From NCBI RefSeq assembly GCF_902726545.1, contig NZ_CACVAD010000031.1, positions 1 to 58,684 of the forward strand: a stretch of DNA of 58,684 nt, read 5' to 3'. The notes under the pieces were generated by a model. It did no database searches and had not been told where the DNA came from. It saw nothing but the letters and a program-made list of their open reading frames with translations. A program made the translations under genes and the position numbers. Origin of the DNA: Yersinia artesiana (lineage in GTDB: Bacteria; Pseudomonadota; Gammaproteobacteria; Enterobacterales; Enterobacteriaceae). This document shows positions 31,597-40,277 of this stretch, one piece after another (position 1 is the stretch's first letter; each line of letters opens with the position of its first letter).

Positions 31597-32496
31597 TTAA
31601 TAGCGAGGTTCTATCTCGCCGTTCTGTACTGCTCGCTGGTGGTTAAGCAGTAATGTCTCATTAATGCCTTTTTCCAGCAGCAATTTGATCGGATGATTGT
31701 CGGGCCGGATAAGGATAACTGCTTGTGAGGCTTGAATATAACGCTCATCGCCTTGCAGTTTTATTGCCTGCAAATCCTCATGAGGGACATTATCCGCCAG
31801 ATTCCAAATAGCAGCATCAATATCACCACGATTTATATGTGCGATGCAATCGCTATAAGGTAATTCAACCAATTCGATAGGTTGCCCGGCAAATTTAATC
31901 TCAGTGAGCAGACATTGGTCAGGGGAACGCGGATCTAGCCCCACCCGCCGAATATTATTTTGCTCACCACGACGGCAAATAAGTTGGTGACCATCCACGT
32001 AGGAGCCATTGCCCAGATTCAGTGCCAGAGCGACTTTCCCTTGATCCAGATAACTTTTCGCTGCCAGATGTGAAACCACGGCCATATCGTAAATACCGTC
32101 TATCAGACATTCTATCCGCACTTCAGCCCCGCGCATATGGGCAAAATAAAGGGGAAGTAAGGTAAATTGCTCTCTTAAACCACTGGCCAAACCTTCATAA
32201 AGCTTGGTGTAAGGTAGTGGCATGGCACACACCATATTACCCAGATCAGCCTGTTGCAGTAACAGCGGCATATTCAGATCAATCAATAAGGTGCCATTAC
32301 GACCCCGGCGTTCAACGATGATAGCACCATCCGCTTCCAGCACTTTTAATGCATGCTGTACCACGCCAACTGAGATGCCGAAATTATCGGATAGCTCATC
32401 AATGGTTTTAAGCCGATTACCCGCGCGCTCACCAATTAAATAGCGCGCCATGGACACCAATGCCAACCCTTCTTTTTTTATGAATTTCTTACTCAT
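31597..32496 (-). CDS. yhfZ: YhfZ-like regulator: winged HTH plus substrate-binding-like domain
   Basis: A 299-residue protein. The N-terminal winged helix (residues ~8-75; KTIDELSDNFGISVGVVQHA is the recognition region) is of GntR type. The C-terminal domain (~85-290) resembles a type 2 periplasmic-binding fold, as in LysR effector domains (IYDMAVVSHLAAKSYLD; INRGDIDAAIWNLADN). It is first in the six-gene operon and probably its sensor-regulator. An inverted repeat CATTCG-TC-CGAATG about 104 bases upstream may be its operator. Confidence 0.85.
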   Translation of the reverse strand: MSKKFIKKEGLALVSMARYLIGERAGNRLKTIDELSDNFGISVGVVQHALKVLEADGAIIVERRGRNGTLLIDLNMPLLLQQADLGNMVCAMPLPYTKLYEGLASGLREQFTLLPLYFAHMRGAEVRIECLIDGIYDMAVVSHLAAKSYLDQGKVALALNLGNGSYVDGHQLICRRGEQNNIRRVGLDPRSPDQCLLTEIKFAGQPIELVELPYSDCIAHINRGDIDAAIWNLADNVPHEDLQAIKLQGDERYIQASQAVILIRPDNHPIKLLLEKGINETLLLNHQRAVQNGEIEPRY

Positions 32497-32599
32497 GGTA
32501 GGTCAATTCAGCCTTAATTCACCCTGTGTTACCGGGCAATAAATTAGTAAGGGATAATGTCAGCCACACGATTAATTTTCAGTTATATGAATATTTAGA

Positions 32600-32613
32600 C
32601 ATTCGTCCGAATG
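32600..32613. promoter_or_regulatory. Inverted repeat upstream of yhfZ
   Basis: CATTCG-TC-CGAATG, a perfect 6-bp inverted repeat in the gap between hmp and the yhf operon. It is a candidate operator for YhfZ. The remaining gap (32497-32760) also has an inverted repeat CAGGGGA/TCCCCTG at 32712-32737 near the hmp end, which may be a terminator without a T run. Confidence 0.4.
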
Positions 32614-32760
32614 CCTCATCGTGGCAATATTAAATGAGGATATATGAGATCTAAATCACGTTCTACCACATTTAAAAGTAATAAGTAGACGGATTTTTTA
32701 TAACGGAGATGCAGGGGAGCGAGAATGGCATCCCCTGAGAAATGAAATGAAATTCAATAA

Positions 32761-33951
32761 TTAAATGACTTTATGTGGGCCAAAGCACTCATAATGAATG
32801 CGCTCTGCAGCGACTCCTTGCGCTAATAATTGGCGGCCGGCAAATTGCATAAAAGCTAACGGGCCGCAGAAGTAATAATGTCGGTTGGGATCGGCTGCCA
32901 GCCACTGATGTGAGCTGAGATCCATCAACCCTTGACTATGATAATCCTGCTCATGATTATCTTGGGCGGTTGGCTCGCGATACCATACATGGCGGCTGAG
33001 ATTGGGCATCTTGTCTGAAATGGCGGCAACTTCGTCGGCAAAAGCATGCACTCGCCCATTTTCAGCGGCATGCAACCAATGCACTGGTGCGGAATGTTGC
33101 TGATTGTGCAAGGTATTGAGCATACTCAACATCGGGGTTTGACCCACGCCCGCGGAAATCAGTGCCACTGGTGTATCCGGCGTAATATCGAGGAAAAAAT
33201 CACCACGCGGAGGCGCGATGCGAACACAGTCGCCTTCGTTCAATTCACGGTGCATATAATTAGAAACAGTCCCTTGCTCTTCGCGTTTCACCGCAATACG
33301 GTAGGTTTTTCCGTTTGGTGCAGCCGTCAGGGAATATTGGCGGATTTCCTGATATTCAAGCCGTTCATCTTCAATATAGATACCCAGATATTGTCCTGGT
33401 TTGAAATCCAATACCCGGCCACCGTCTTCAGGTGCTAACACAAAACTGCAAATAACCTCACTCTGCATCTCTTTTTTGATGATGCGAAAACGGCGTAAGG
33501 TGCGCCAGCCGCCGGTGCTGCTTTCACCTTGCTGATAAATTTGGCTTTCCCGCGTAATAAACACATCAGCCAGTACCCCATAGGCTTTCGCCCAGGCATC
33601 TAACACTTCCTGACCAGGAGAAAACATTTCATCCAGCGTACTGATCAAGTGATGGCCGACGACCGAGTAATGCTCAGGCTGAATGTTTAAACTGGTGTGT
33701 TTCTGGGCAATACGTTCAACTGCGGGCAGTAAAGCGGCTAGATTGTCGATATTTGCTGCATAAGCACAAATGGCGTTGAACAGGGCTTCGCGTTGATCCC
33801 CATTAAACTGATTGCTCATGTTGAAAATGTGTTTCAGCTCGGGATTGTGCTCAAACATGCGGTCATAGAAATGCGCCGTTAGCTTGGGGCCAGTGGCGGC
33901 CAGTAACGGAATAGTGGATTTAACGGTGGCGATGGTTTGACTATCCAGCAT
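32761..33951 (-). CDS. hmp: Flavohaemoprotein Hmp, nitric oxide dioxygenase
   Basis: A 396-residue cytoplasmic enzyme that oxidises NO to nitrate with O2 and NADPH. The globin domain (~1-138) has the proximal His in [15 protein letters not shown] (about residue 85). The FAD-binding domain has [21 protein letters not shown] and the NAD domain has [18 protein letters not shown]. The ending [20 protein letters not shown]... ECFGPH is typical. It is divergent from glyA and has an NsrR box in its upstream region. The length equals E. coli Hmp. Confidence 0.97.
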   Translation of the reverse strand: MLDSQTIATVKSTIPLLAATGPKLTAHFYDRMFEHNPELKHIFNMSNQFNGDQREALFNAICAYAANIDNLAALLPAVERIAQKHTSLNIQPEHYSVVGHHLISTLDEMFSPGQEVLDAWAKAYGVLADVFITRESQIYQQGESSTGGWRTLRRFRIIKKEMQSEVICSFVLAPEDGGRVLDFKPGQYLGIYIEDERLEYQEIRQYSLTAAPNGKTYRIAVKREEQGTVSNYMHRELNEGDCVRIAPPRGDFFLDITPDTPVALISAGVGQTPMLSMLNTLHNQQHSAPVHWLHAAENGRVHAFADEVAAISDKMPNLSRHVWYREPTAQDNHEQDYHSQGLMDLSSHQWLAADPNRHYYFCGPLAFMQFAGRQLLAQGVAAERIHYECFGPHKVI

Positions 33952-34029
33952 GCGGTGCTCCTTAAATATTTATCCCTTTCGCCCTGACTGCAACGCCAAT
34001 GACTTCAGGTGTTATTGTGTGTGATTTAA

Positions 34030-34052
34030 TACATGTATTTTAAATGCATCTT
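34030..34052 (-). promoter_or_regulatory. NsrR operator upstream of hmp
   Basis: An 11-1-11 palindrome: one half AAATGCATCTT is a perfect match to the NsrR half-site, and the other half TACATGTATTT matches at 8 of 11. It lies 79 bases before the hmp start. NsrR, an iron-sulfur NO sensor, represses hmp in other enterobacteria. Confidence 0.82.
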
Positions 34053-34208
34053 ATAGATTGCAGCCTAATTTGTAAATGGACATCATTCTTAGAAGGGATT
34101 AGCGCGCCGCGTCAGTTCACAGAATATGAAAAAATCACATAGTGAATATGAGGATAATTCCGTTGCCTTGGATGAAGTCTGAGCAGGTCAAAGCCTTACG
34201 CTGCTTGA

Positions 34209-34224
34209 AGCCAATCGTTTGCGT
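34209..34224 (+). promoter_or_regulatory. PurR-like box upstream of glyA
   Basis: AGCCAATCGTTTGCGT matches the PurR consensus ANGCAANCGNTTNCNT except for one fixed base. E. coli glyA is repressed by PurR, so this is probably functional. The hmp-glyA gap of 386 bases holds no other gene. Confidence 0.7.
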
Positions 34225-34337
34225 AAAAACCTCTGTCAAGACCTATCTTAACGGGGGGGAAACAGTTTACACTGTGTGACAGAATCCAAATGGGTGGTCC
34301 ACTAGGTATATTTAGCAAGCTAAGTCAGGAGAGCCGG

Positions 34338-35591
34338 ATGTTAAAGCGTGAAATGAACATTGCCGATTATGATGCAGATCTATGGCGTGCAATGGAGCAA
34401 GAAGTGGTGCGCCAGGAAGAGCACATCGAGCTGATTGCCTCTGAGAACTACACTAGCCCGCGCGTTATGCAGGCTCAAGGTTCACAGTTGACTAACAAAT
34501 ATGCTGAAGGCTATCCGGGCAAGCGTTACTACGGTGGCTGTGAGTATGTCGATATCGTTGAGCAGTTGGCTATTGACCGCGCAAAAGAGTTGTTCGGTGC
34601 GGATTACGCCAACGTTCAGCCGCACTCCGGTTCTCAGGCGAACGTGGCCGTTTACTCTGCATTGCTGCAACCGGGTGACACTGTTTTGGGGATGAATTTG
34701 GCGCACGGCGGCCATTTGACCCACGGCTCACCGGTTAACTTCTCTGGCAAACTATACAATATCGTGCCTTACGGTATTGATGAGTCTGGCAAAATTGATT
34801 ATGAAGATATGGCGCGTCAGGCCGAAATTCATAAACCAAAAATGATCATCGGCGGCTTCTCGGCTTATTCCGGTATTGTTGACTGGGCAAAAATGCGCGA
34901 AATCGCCGACAGCATCGGCGCATGGTTCTTTGTCGATATGGCTCACGTAGCGGGTCTGGTTGCTGCGGGCGTTTATCCTAACCCAGTTCCACATGCACAT
35001 ATCGTAACCACTACCACGCACAAAACACTGGCTGGCCCACGCGGCGGTTTGATTTTGGCGAAAGGTGGTGATGAAGAGCTGTACAAAAAACTGAACTCCT
35101 CGGTGTTCCCGGCGAACCAGGGTGGCCCGTTGATGCATGTTATCGCTGGTAAAGCGGTGGCGCTGAAAGAAGCAATGGAGCCTGAATTCAAGGTCTACCA
35201 GCAACAAGTGGCTAAGAACGCAAAAGCTATGGTGGCTGTCTTCCTGGAACGCGGCTACAAAGTGGTTTCTGGCGGTACAGATAACCACCTGTTCCTGCTT
35301 GATTTGGTTGATAAAAATATCACCGGTAAAGATGCTGATGCGGCTTTGGGTCGTGCCAATATCACGGTAAACAAGAACAGCGTGCCTAACGATCCGAAAA
35401 GCCCGTTTGTCACTTCTGGTGTGCGTATTGGTAGCCCGGCAATCACTCGCCGCGGCTTCAAAGAAGAGGAGTCGCGCGAGCTGGCTGGCTGGATGTGTGA
35501 TGTGTTGGATAACATTACCGATGAAGCCACTATCGAACGTATCAAACAGAAAGTTCTGGCTATCTGCGCCCGTTTCCCGGTTTACGCATAA
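34338..35591 (+). CDS. glyA: Serine hydroxymethyltransferase
   Basis: A 417-residue PLP enzyme that converts serine and tetrahydrofolate to glycine and 5,10-methylene-THF, the main source of one-carbon units. The ATG at 34338 ([16 protein letters not shown]) is chosen because CAGGAGAG precedes it and the length then equals E. coli GlyA; a start at 34290 would add 16 non-conserved residues. The PLP lysine is in [15 protein letters not shown]. Other family motifs are [32 protein letters not shown] and [13 protein letters not shown]. Confidence 0.98.
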   Translation: MLKREMNIADYDADLWRAMEQEVVRQEEHIELIASENYTSPRVMQAQGSQLTNKYAEGYPGKRYYGGCEYVDIVEQLAIDRAKELFGADYANVQPHSGSQANVAVYSALLQPGDTVLGMNLAHGGHLTHGSPVNFSGKLYNIVPYGIDESGKIDYEDMARQAEIHKPKMIIGGFSAYSGIVDWAKMREIADSIGAWFFVDMAHVAGLVAAGVYPNPVPHAHIVTTTTHKTLAGPRGGLILAKGGDEELYKKLNSSVFPANQGGPLMHVIAGKAVALKEAMEPEFKVYQQQVAKNAKAMVAVFLERGYKVVSGGTDNHLFLLDLVDKNITGKDADAALGRANITVNKNSVPNDPKSPFVTSGVRIGSPAITRRGFKEEESRELAGWMCDVLDNITDEATIERIKQKVLAICARFPVYA

Positions 35592-35618
35592 TCTTGTCAG
35601 GCTCGCTCTAAGCTAATG

Positions 35619-35642
35619 AAAACCCGCGAAATGCGGGTTTTT
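35619..35642 (+). terminator. glyA terminator, first copy
   Basis: Hairpin AAAACCCGC-GAAAT-GCGGGTTTTT directly after glyA. The same sequence recurs at 35807-35830 on the far side of the palindromic element, so it behaves as a target-site duplication. Confidence 0.88.
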
Positions 35643-35806
35643 CAGACTGCGACAAACCCTAACGGCTCGATCTTGCAAGGTGAGGACAGGTAGAAGAGTA
35701 AAGCGTCCGCGCCAGGGACGGCGCGGGTCGAGCCCCCAGGGAAGGGTTTACGGCGTCTTTACGATCTGCCTGTTTTCACCGTTATGGGCACTTTGCCATT
35801 AACCTC
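35643..35806 (-). mobile_element. YPAL-like palindromic miniature element, copy B
   Basis: A 164-base element, the reverse complement of the one at 13826-13993. Shared runs include CAGGCAGATCGTAAAGACGC, GACGCTTTACTCTTCTACCT and GAGGTTAATG at one end. It is bounded exactly by two copies of the glyA terminator hairpin. It is non-coding and could itself fold as one long imperfect hairpin in RNA. Confidence 0.78.
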
Positions 35807-35830
35807 AAACCCGCGAAATGCGGGTTTTTT
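35807..35830 (+). terminator. glyA terminator, second copy
   Basis: AAACCCGC-GAAAT-GCGGGTTTTTT, identical to the first copy over about 23 bases. It still works in principle as a terminator for any read-through. Confidence 0.85.
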
Positions 35831-35832
35831 GT

Positions 35833-35851
35833 CATTTACGTTACGTAAATG
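35833..35851. promoter_or_regulatory. 19-base perfect palindrome upstream of hcaT
   Basis: CATTTACGT-T-ACGTAAATG is a perfect 9-bp inverted repeat with one central base, about 95 bases before the hcaT start. A second one, GTCAC-A-GTGAC, lies at 35913-35923. Both look like operators for dimeric regulators. I cannot name the regulators. Confidence 0.5.
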
Positions 35852-35944
35852 TGAAGTCAATCGCAAATTACATGTTTGCCTAATGACAAAGTTGCTAGCA
35901 CACGGGGCCTCTGTCACAGTGACCGGCTGACCTCGGAGGGATTC

Positions 35945-37102
35945 ATGGTATTGCAATCAACACGTTGGCTGTCGCTCAGCTATTTCACCTATTTCTTTTC
36001 TTATGGCATTTTCCTGCCTTTCTGGGGCATCTGGTTGCAAGGGGAAGGGATACCGCCTGAAACCATTGGTATTTTACTCGGCGCTGGATTGATTGCCCGC
36101 TTTCTTGGCAGCTTGATTATTGCTCCCAGTGTTAAAGATCCCTCCCATTTGGTCACTGCAATCCGAATTTTGGCGCTCCTGACATTAGCCTTTGCGGTTG
36201 GCTTTTGGTTTGGCAATGGCTGGGCCTGGTTGATGGTGATTATTGCCGGTTTTAACCTGTTTTTTGGCCCATTAGTACCACTGACTGATGCGCTGGCGGC
36301 GACCTGGCAAAAACAGATAACCATGGATTACGGCAAGGTTCGACTATGGGGGTCGCTGGCTTTTGTTATTGGTTCTGCATTGACCGGCAAGTTAGTTTCG
36401 GTTTGGGGTCACCCGGCGATTCTTTACAGTTTGCTGTTCGGCGTTTCAGCCATGTTACTGGGGGCATTGCTGAAACCCAGCGTGATGCCTCAGGGAGAAG
36501 TTAAGCACGCTAATGTGGCTGCCACCGACTGGAAAGTGTTGCTATCTGAGCCGCAGGTGTGGCGCTTTTTATTGTGCGTGACCTTATTACAAGGCGCACA
36601 TGCCGGTTATTACAGTTTCAGTTCAATTTACTGGAAAGATGCGGGTTATTCCGCCGCAACTATCGGCTATTTATGGTCGCTGGGCGTGGTGGCCGAGATC
36701 CTGGTATTCGCATTCAGCAATGTCCTTTTCCGCCGCTGGACTGCTCGCAGCCTGCTACTGCTTTCGGCCGTGAGCGGCATTATTCGCTGGAGTTTGATGG
36801 CTTCGACGACGGAACTGCCGTGGCTGATCCTGATGCAAATCCTGCATTGCGGCTCATTCACTGTTTGCCATTTGGCCGCGATGCGCTTTATTGCCGCGCG
36901 GCGTGGAGCAGATGTGATTCGTTTGCAGTCCGTTTATTCTGCACTGGCGATGGGCGGGGGAATTGCGGTGATGACGGTTATCTCAGGGTTCCTGTTCGAA
37001 CATTATCAGGGGGGAGTGTTCTGGGTAATGGCATTGATAGTGATCCCTGCGCTATTTATTCGCCCTCGGGTGGTGGCAAACCCGAAAGATCTCGCCCATT
37101 AG
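35945..37102 (+). CDS. hcaT: MFS transporter HcaT (3-phenylpropionate type)
   Basis: A 385-residue major-facilitator protein with twelve predicted membrane segments, collinear with E. coli HcaT (MVLQSTRWLSLSYFTYFFSY at the start; DYGKVRLWGSLAFVIGSALT; QILHCGSFTVCHLAAMRFIA). CGGAGGG precedes ATG 35945, which is preferred over a longer frame from 35876. E. coli HcaT is assigned to 3-phenylpropionate uptake by similarity. The dioxygenase genes are not in the window, so the substrate is uncertain. The 3' end overlaps csiE by 4 bases. Confidence 0.92.
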   Translation: MVLQSTRWLSLSYFTYFFSYGIFLPFWGIWLQGEGIPPETIGILLGAGLIARFLGSLIIAPSVKDPSHLVTAIRILALLTLAFAVGFWFGNGWAWLMVIIAGFNLFFGPLVPLTDALAATWQKQITMDYGKVRLWGSLAFVIGSALTGKLVSVWGHPAILYSLLFGVSAMLLGALLKPSVMPQGEVKHANVAATDWKVLLSEPQVWRFLLCVTLLQGAHAGYYSFSSIYWKDAGYSAATIGYLWSLGVVAEILVFAFSNVLFRRWTARSLLLLSAVSGIIRWSLMASTTELPWLILMQILHCGSFTVCHLAAMRFIAARRGADVIRLQSVYSALAMGGGIAVMTVISGFLFEHYQGGVFWVMALIVIPALFIRPRVVANPKDLAH

Positions 37103-38382
37103 GGCAAATCCAACAGGCGGCGTAACTGCTTGTTTTGTTGCTCAGTTATGGGCAATAACACCTGAATCAGCGGGGGCGTTGATTCAGGTTGTCGCACCGC
37201 ATAAGGCGTTAGCACCACCGCTGTACCAGGGGGCGCACCCGATTGGAGATACACATCATGGGGCAAGTATTTAATATGCAAAGGTAAAAGCGTTAACTCA
37301 CGAATTTGCTGCTCAACTTGTTGTTCTAATTCCGAATTATTACGTGTCAGTAGTAAAATCTGCTTTTCCTGTAATGCATTTTCTTGCATCAACCAGGCAC
37401 CAAAACTAATGGCTATCAGAGCAACTTCGTCGCCAGAAAATTGAATCTGATACTCTTGCTCGAATATAACCAATGCTTGCCGGGTGGTTCGTAGCAGCCG
37501 GGGATATTGTCGATTCACCTCTTCCAGTGATGAGTTATCAATACCGATATTGAAATAACAGCGTTCAATAGCAGGGGCGAGATGTGCAAAAAGCTGGCTC
37601 ATCAGCATCTCATTGCTGCCCAGCGTCATTCCGGAGAGCTGTTGAAAACGCATGACTAATTGGTTAACAGCATTGATCAGGCGGGAATCCTCTGTTGATT
37701 GGGTGCTGTGATAACGGTGCGCTTTAATCATGGTTAGCATCAAGATAAGTATGTCGCGTTCGATTTTATTGAGCGGGTTATCTAGCAGTGGGTTAAATGA
37801 ATCAAATAAACGGTCAGCGGCCGCCAGTGCGGGCTTGCATATCAACCATTGTTGTTGGGTGAGGGATAACTCTGGCGGAGCATGTTGCCGATTTTCCCAA
37901 GTACAATAAGCCAAATACAGTTGCAAGAATTGGCGATCTTTTTCATTAAGTTGGCGGTTCAGAAAGGGTTCACATTGGGCGACGATTTGAGGTAAGGCTT
38001 CTGAAATCAGTTGGTTATCCCATGAGAGTGCATCATATAAACGGGGAGCAAAATAGCGCTCAACAAATTCAGGGCAATAGCGTACTCCCCGGCGTAGCCA
38101 GTGGATTAAGCACAGCCTTTTATCCAGCCGATTACCCTGAATCAAGCAGCTATCATCGGCATTAGCACTCAGTTGCAAATGGTAGAAACGCTGGATTTCA
38201 TTCGCAACCTCGGCTATATCTTGCCGGGTAGTTGGCTGCCCAACACCGTTGAATTGACTGATAGTGTCCAGTTGTACTGTGCTTGCGGGCATAAATAGCA
38301 TCAGTAACATATGGCAGCGGCGCTGTTGAGCGGATAGTGGTTGACTGGATAACTGGGGCACAGAAGAAGTGTCCGAGTGCAT
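37099..38382 (-). CDS. csiE: Stationary-phase-inducible protein CsiE
   Basis: A 427-residue protein similar to E. coli CsiE, with an N-terminal HTH-like part (SAQQRRCHMLLMLFMPASTV) and PRD-like domains (~160-345), so it resembles a PTS-responsive antiterminator without known target. The C-terminal region GAWLMQENALQEKQILLLT and LREL/ITLLPLHIKYLP-type motif is well conserved. The start at 38382 (MHSDTSSVPQL) is chosen for GGAAGG 5 bases upstream; earlier in-frame ATGs lack this. It is convergent with hcaT, as in E. coli. Confidence 0.88.
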   Translation of the reverse strand: MHSDTSSVPQLSSQPLSAQQRRCHMLLMLFMPASTVQLDTISQFNGVGQPTTRQDIAEVANEIQRFYHLQLSANADDSCLIQGNRLDKRLCLIHWLRRGVRYCPEFVERYFAPRLYDALSWDNQLISEALPQIVAQCEPFLNRQLNEKDRQFLQLYLAYCTWENRQHAPPELSLTQQQWLICKPALAAADRLFDSFNPLLDNPLNKIERDILILMLTMIKAHRYHSTQSTEDSRLINAVNQLVMRFQQLSGMTLGSNEMLMSQLFAHLAPAIERCYFNIGIDNSSLEEVNRQYPRLLRTTRQALVIFEQEYQIQFSGDEVALIAISFGAWLMQENALQEKQILLLTRNNSELEQQVEQQIRELTLLPLHIKYLPHDVYLQSGAPPGTAVVLTPYAVRQPESTPPLIQVLLPITEQQNKQLRRLLDLP

Positions 38383-38525
38383 ATAACCTTCCGTGATGGA
38401 TGCGTTGTTATTCATCAGCCTTAAGCATAGCAAAAGAGATTCTATCCGGTTTACTGAGGTCAGGGGCTTTTACATCGACTTACAACTTACATCACAGTTA
38501 TTGCTGAATTTCCAAGGATTGATCC

Positions 38526-39200
38526 ATGCGGCCCATGTTATGTTATAACAAAATAAGTGCATTTAAGCGGCTGATAGCTCTACTGTTAGTGAGTAGCTCT
38601 TTCATTTATAGCCAAATAGCGGAGGCGCATCCGCACAGTTTTATTGATATGGATGCCACTTTTGTCAGTGAAAAACAGACATTAGTGGGAATAAAAATGG
38701 TATGGACGATGGACGAAATCACGTCTGCGGATCTGCTATATGATGCAGAAAACGCTAAAAGTGACTCTGAAATTTGGAAGAAATTGGCAGCCGAAGTGAT
38801 GGCTAATGTGTTGGGGCAGCACTATTTCACTGATATTTATCGTGACGGTAAGCCGGTGAAATATAAAAATTTACCGACAGAATATCATTTGTCCCGCAAA
38901 GGCCATCAGGCGGTTTTGGAATTCGTGTTACCTCTGGCTGAACCGCAACCCTTGGTCGGAAAGCCTTTTATTATCTCGACTTACGATCCGACCTATTTTG
39001 TGGATATGACCTATGCCGATAATAAAGCAGTCAGGCTGTCGGCTGAGATGGCAAAAAGTTGCAAATTAACCTTATTCACCCCCAACCCCAATGCTTCCTT
39101 ACAGGCTTATGCGTTGTCTTTGGATAAAAATGATTCACCGGGAGAAGATATGGAACTTGGCAAACAATTCGCCCAACGGGTAACTGTGCAATGTCAGTAG
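38526..39200 (+). CDS. zevA: ZevA-like periplasmic zinc protein (DUF1007)
   Basis: A 224-residue DUF1007 protein. The signal peptide ends at AEA (about residue 34), so the mature protein begins HPHSFIDMDA with two histidines suited to metal binding. This family includes ZevA of Haemophilus influenzae, which with the membrane protein ZevB supports zinc acquisition. AAGGA lies 8 bases before ATG 38526. A Zur-like box covers codons 4-9. The next gene, overlapping by 10 bases, encodes a NicO-type transporter, the same pairing as zevAB. The name rests on family and pairing; a nickel or cobalt role is the alternative. Confidence 0.8.
   Translation: MRPMLCYNKISAFKRLIALLLVSSSFIYSQIAEAHPHSFIDMDATFVSEKQTLVGIKMVWTMDEITSADLLYDAENAKSDSEIWKKLAAEVMANVLGQHYFTDIYRDGKPVKYKNLPTEYHLSRKGHQAVLEFVLPLAEPQPLVGKPFIISTYDPTYFVDMTYADNKAVRLSAEMAKSCKLTLFTPNPNASLQAYALSLDKNDSPGEDMELGKQFAQRVTVQCQ
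38536..38550 (+). promoter_or_regulatory. Zur-like box at the start of zevA
   Basis: TGTTATGTTATAACA matches the core of the gamma-proteobacterial Zur operator TGTTATANTATAACA at all but one fixed base. It lies 10 bases inside the chosen zevA frame, so it would block the elongating or initiating polymerase, or the true promoter and start are nearer than assumed. It supports zinc control of the pair. Confidence 0.7.
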
Positions 39201-40207
39201 GTCTCACTCCCATTGCACGACCAAGACATTGGCTAATCAATTTATGGCCGTTGTTGCTGTTCCTCGTGTTATTGGCCGGTGCCGCTCAACTTGCCTGGCT
39301 CTATTGGCCGGAACTGCTGTTCAAAACGGTAGTCTGGCAAAAAAGTATGCATCAGCAGATGGCCCAGTTACTGCAACAGGTGAAAGCCAATCCGCATCAA
39401 ACCGGCCTGGCGTTGATGATGTTCAGCCTGATTTACGGCGTGCTCCATGCTGTGGGGCCGGGGCACGGTAAAGTGGTGATAGTGACTTATCTGGCAACCC
39501 ATCCGGCGCAACTCAAAAACAGTCTGAAACTGACTTTTGCGGCGTCGATATTGCAAGGTGGTGTCGCGATCATGCTGGTAACGGTGTTGCTTGGTATGTT
39601 GCAACTCTCGTCGCGTTATTTGCATCAAAGCAGCTTCTGGTTGGAAAAAGGCAGTTTTCTGCTGGTTATCGCGCTTGGGATTTTGTTATGTTTTCGCGCA
39701 ATAAAGCGGCTTTACCATCAAGTAAAACTATTGAAACCGCAGAAAATTAGCATTCAGCGTATACAGCCGTTGAGTGCAGATCATGTTCACAGTGAGAGTT
39801 GCGGTTGCGGGCATCGTCATATGCCGAGTTCTCAAGAACTGCAAGCGGGCAATGACTGGCGTACCCGTTTGGCGATTATTTTGGCGATGGGGATGCGGCC
39901 TTGCTCCGGTGCGATCATGGTGCTGCTGTTTGCTAAAGTGATTGGGGTTTACTGGTGGGGTATTTTGTCGGCAATTGCGATGGCTATTGGCACATCATTG
40001 ACCATTTCGTTGCTGGCGCTGTTTGTTCACTATGCGCGGCGTCTGGCAGTGCATTTAAGTCGTAAAAGAGCACCTGCGGCCTGGGGAGCAATAGCCTGGG
40101 CGACATTGGCCTTAGCCGGCGGCCTCATTTTATTGTGTGCCGGAGTGCTGCTGTATCTTTCCAGCCAGCCGGAAATGATGGGGGGGATAAGGCCATTCGG
40201 CCGTTAA
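39191..40207 (+). CDS. zevB: ZevB-like NicO-family metal transporter
   Basis: A 338-residue inner-membrane protein with about six or seven hydrophobic segments. The NicO/RcnA-type motif YGVLHAVGPGHGKVVIVTYL lies at residues ~82-101. A metal-binding cytoplasmic or periplasmic loop rich in His and Cys, HVHSESCGCGHRHM, lies at 198-211. The second signature MGMRPCSGAIMVLLFAKVIG is intact. The start overlaps the end of zevA by 10 bases, so the two are translationally coupled. Classic NicO proteins move nickel or cobalt. The ZevA pairing and the Zur box favour zinc here. Confidence 0.83.
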   Translation: MSVGLTPIARPRHWLINLWPLLLFLVLLAGAAQLAWLYWPELLFKTVVWQKSMHQQMAQLLQQVKANPHQTGLALMMFSLIYGVLHAVGPGHGKVVIVTYLATHPAQLKNSLKLTFAASILQGGVAIMLVTVLLGMLQLSSRYLHQSSFWLEKGSFLLVIALGILLCFRAIKRLYHQVKLLKPQKISIQRIQPLSADHVHSESCGCGHRHMPSSQELQAGNDWRTRLAIILAMGMRPCSGAIMVLLFAKVIGVYWWGILSAIAMAIGTSLTISLLALFVHYARRLAVHLSRKRAPAAWGAIAWATLALAGGLILLCAGVLLYLSSQPEMMGGIRPFGR

Positions 40208-40219
40208 TCCTCACAATAA

Positions 40220-40251
40220 AAAAGCCAGTCAGTGTTAGCCGACTGGCTTTT
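40220..40251. terminator. Bidirectional terminator between zevB and suhB
   Basis: An 11-bp perfect stem AAAAGCCAGTC/GACTGGCTTTT with a 10-base loop, lying between two convergent genes and having A and T tracts on the two sides. Confidence 0.9.
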
Positions 40252-40277
40252 AATGTGCATCCGTTAATTGTGTTTAA

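Noticed and set aside
34290-34337. Upstream start for glyA adding 16 residues
   Set aside because: The extra residues are not like other GlyA proteins, and CAGGAGAG sits properly before the ATG at 34338.
35643-35806. YPAL-like element as a small RNA gene or attenuator of hcaT
   Set aside because: Its twin in an unrelated place and the flanking duplications explain it as a miniature mobile element; no promoter was seen.
38526-40207. Assignment of the DUF1007/NicO pair to nickel supply for urease
   Set aside because: No urease or NikR-type site nearby; the Zur-like box and ZevAB pairing fit zinc better, though nickel is not excluded.
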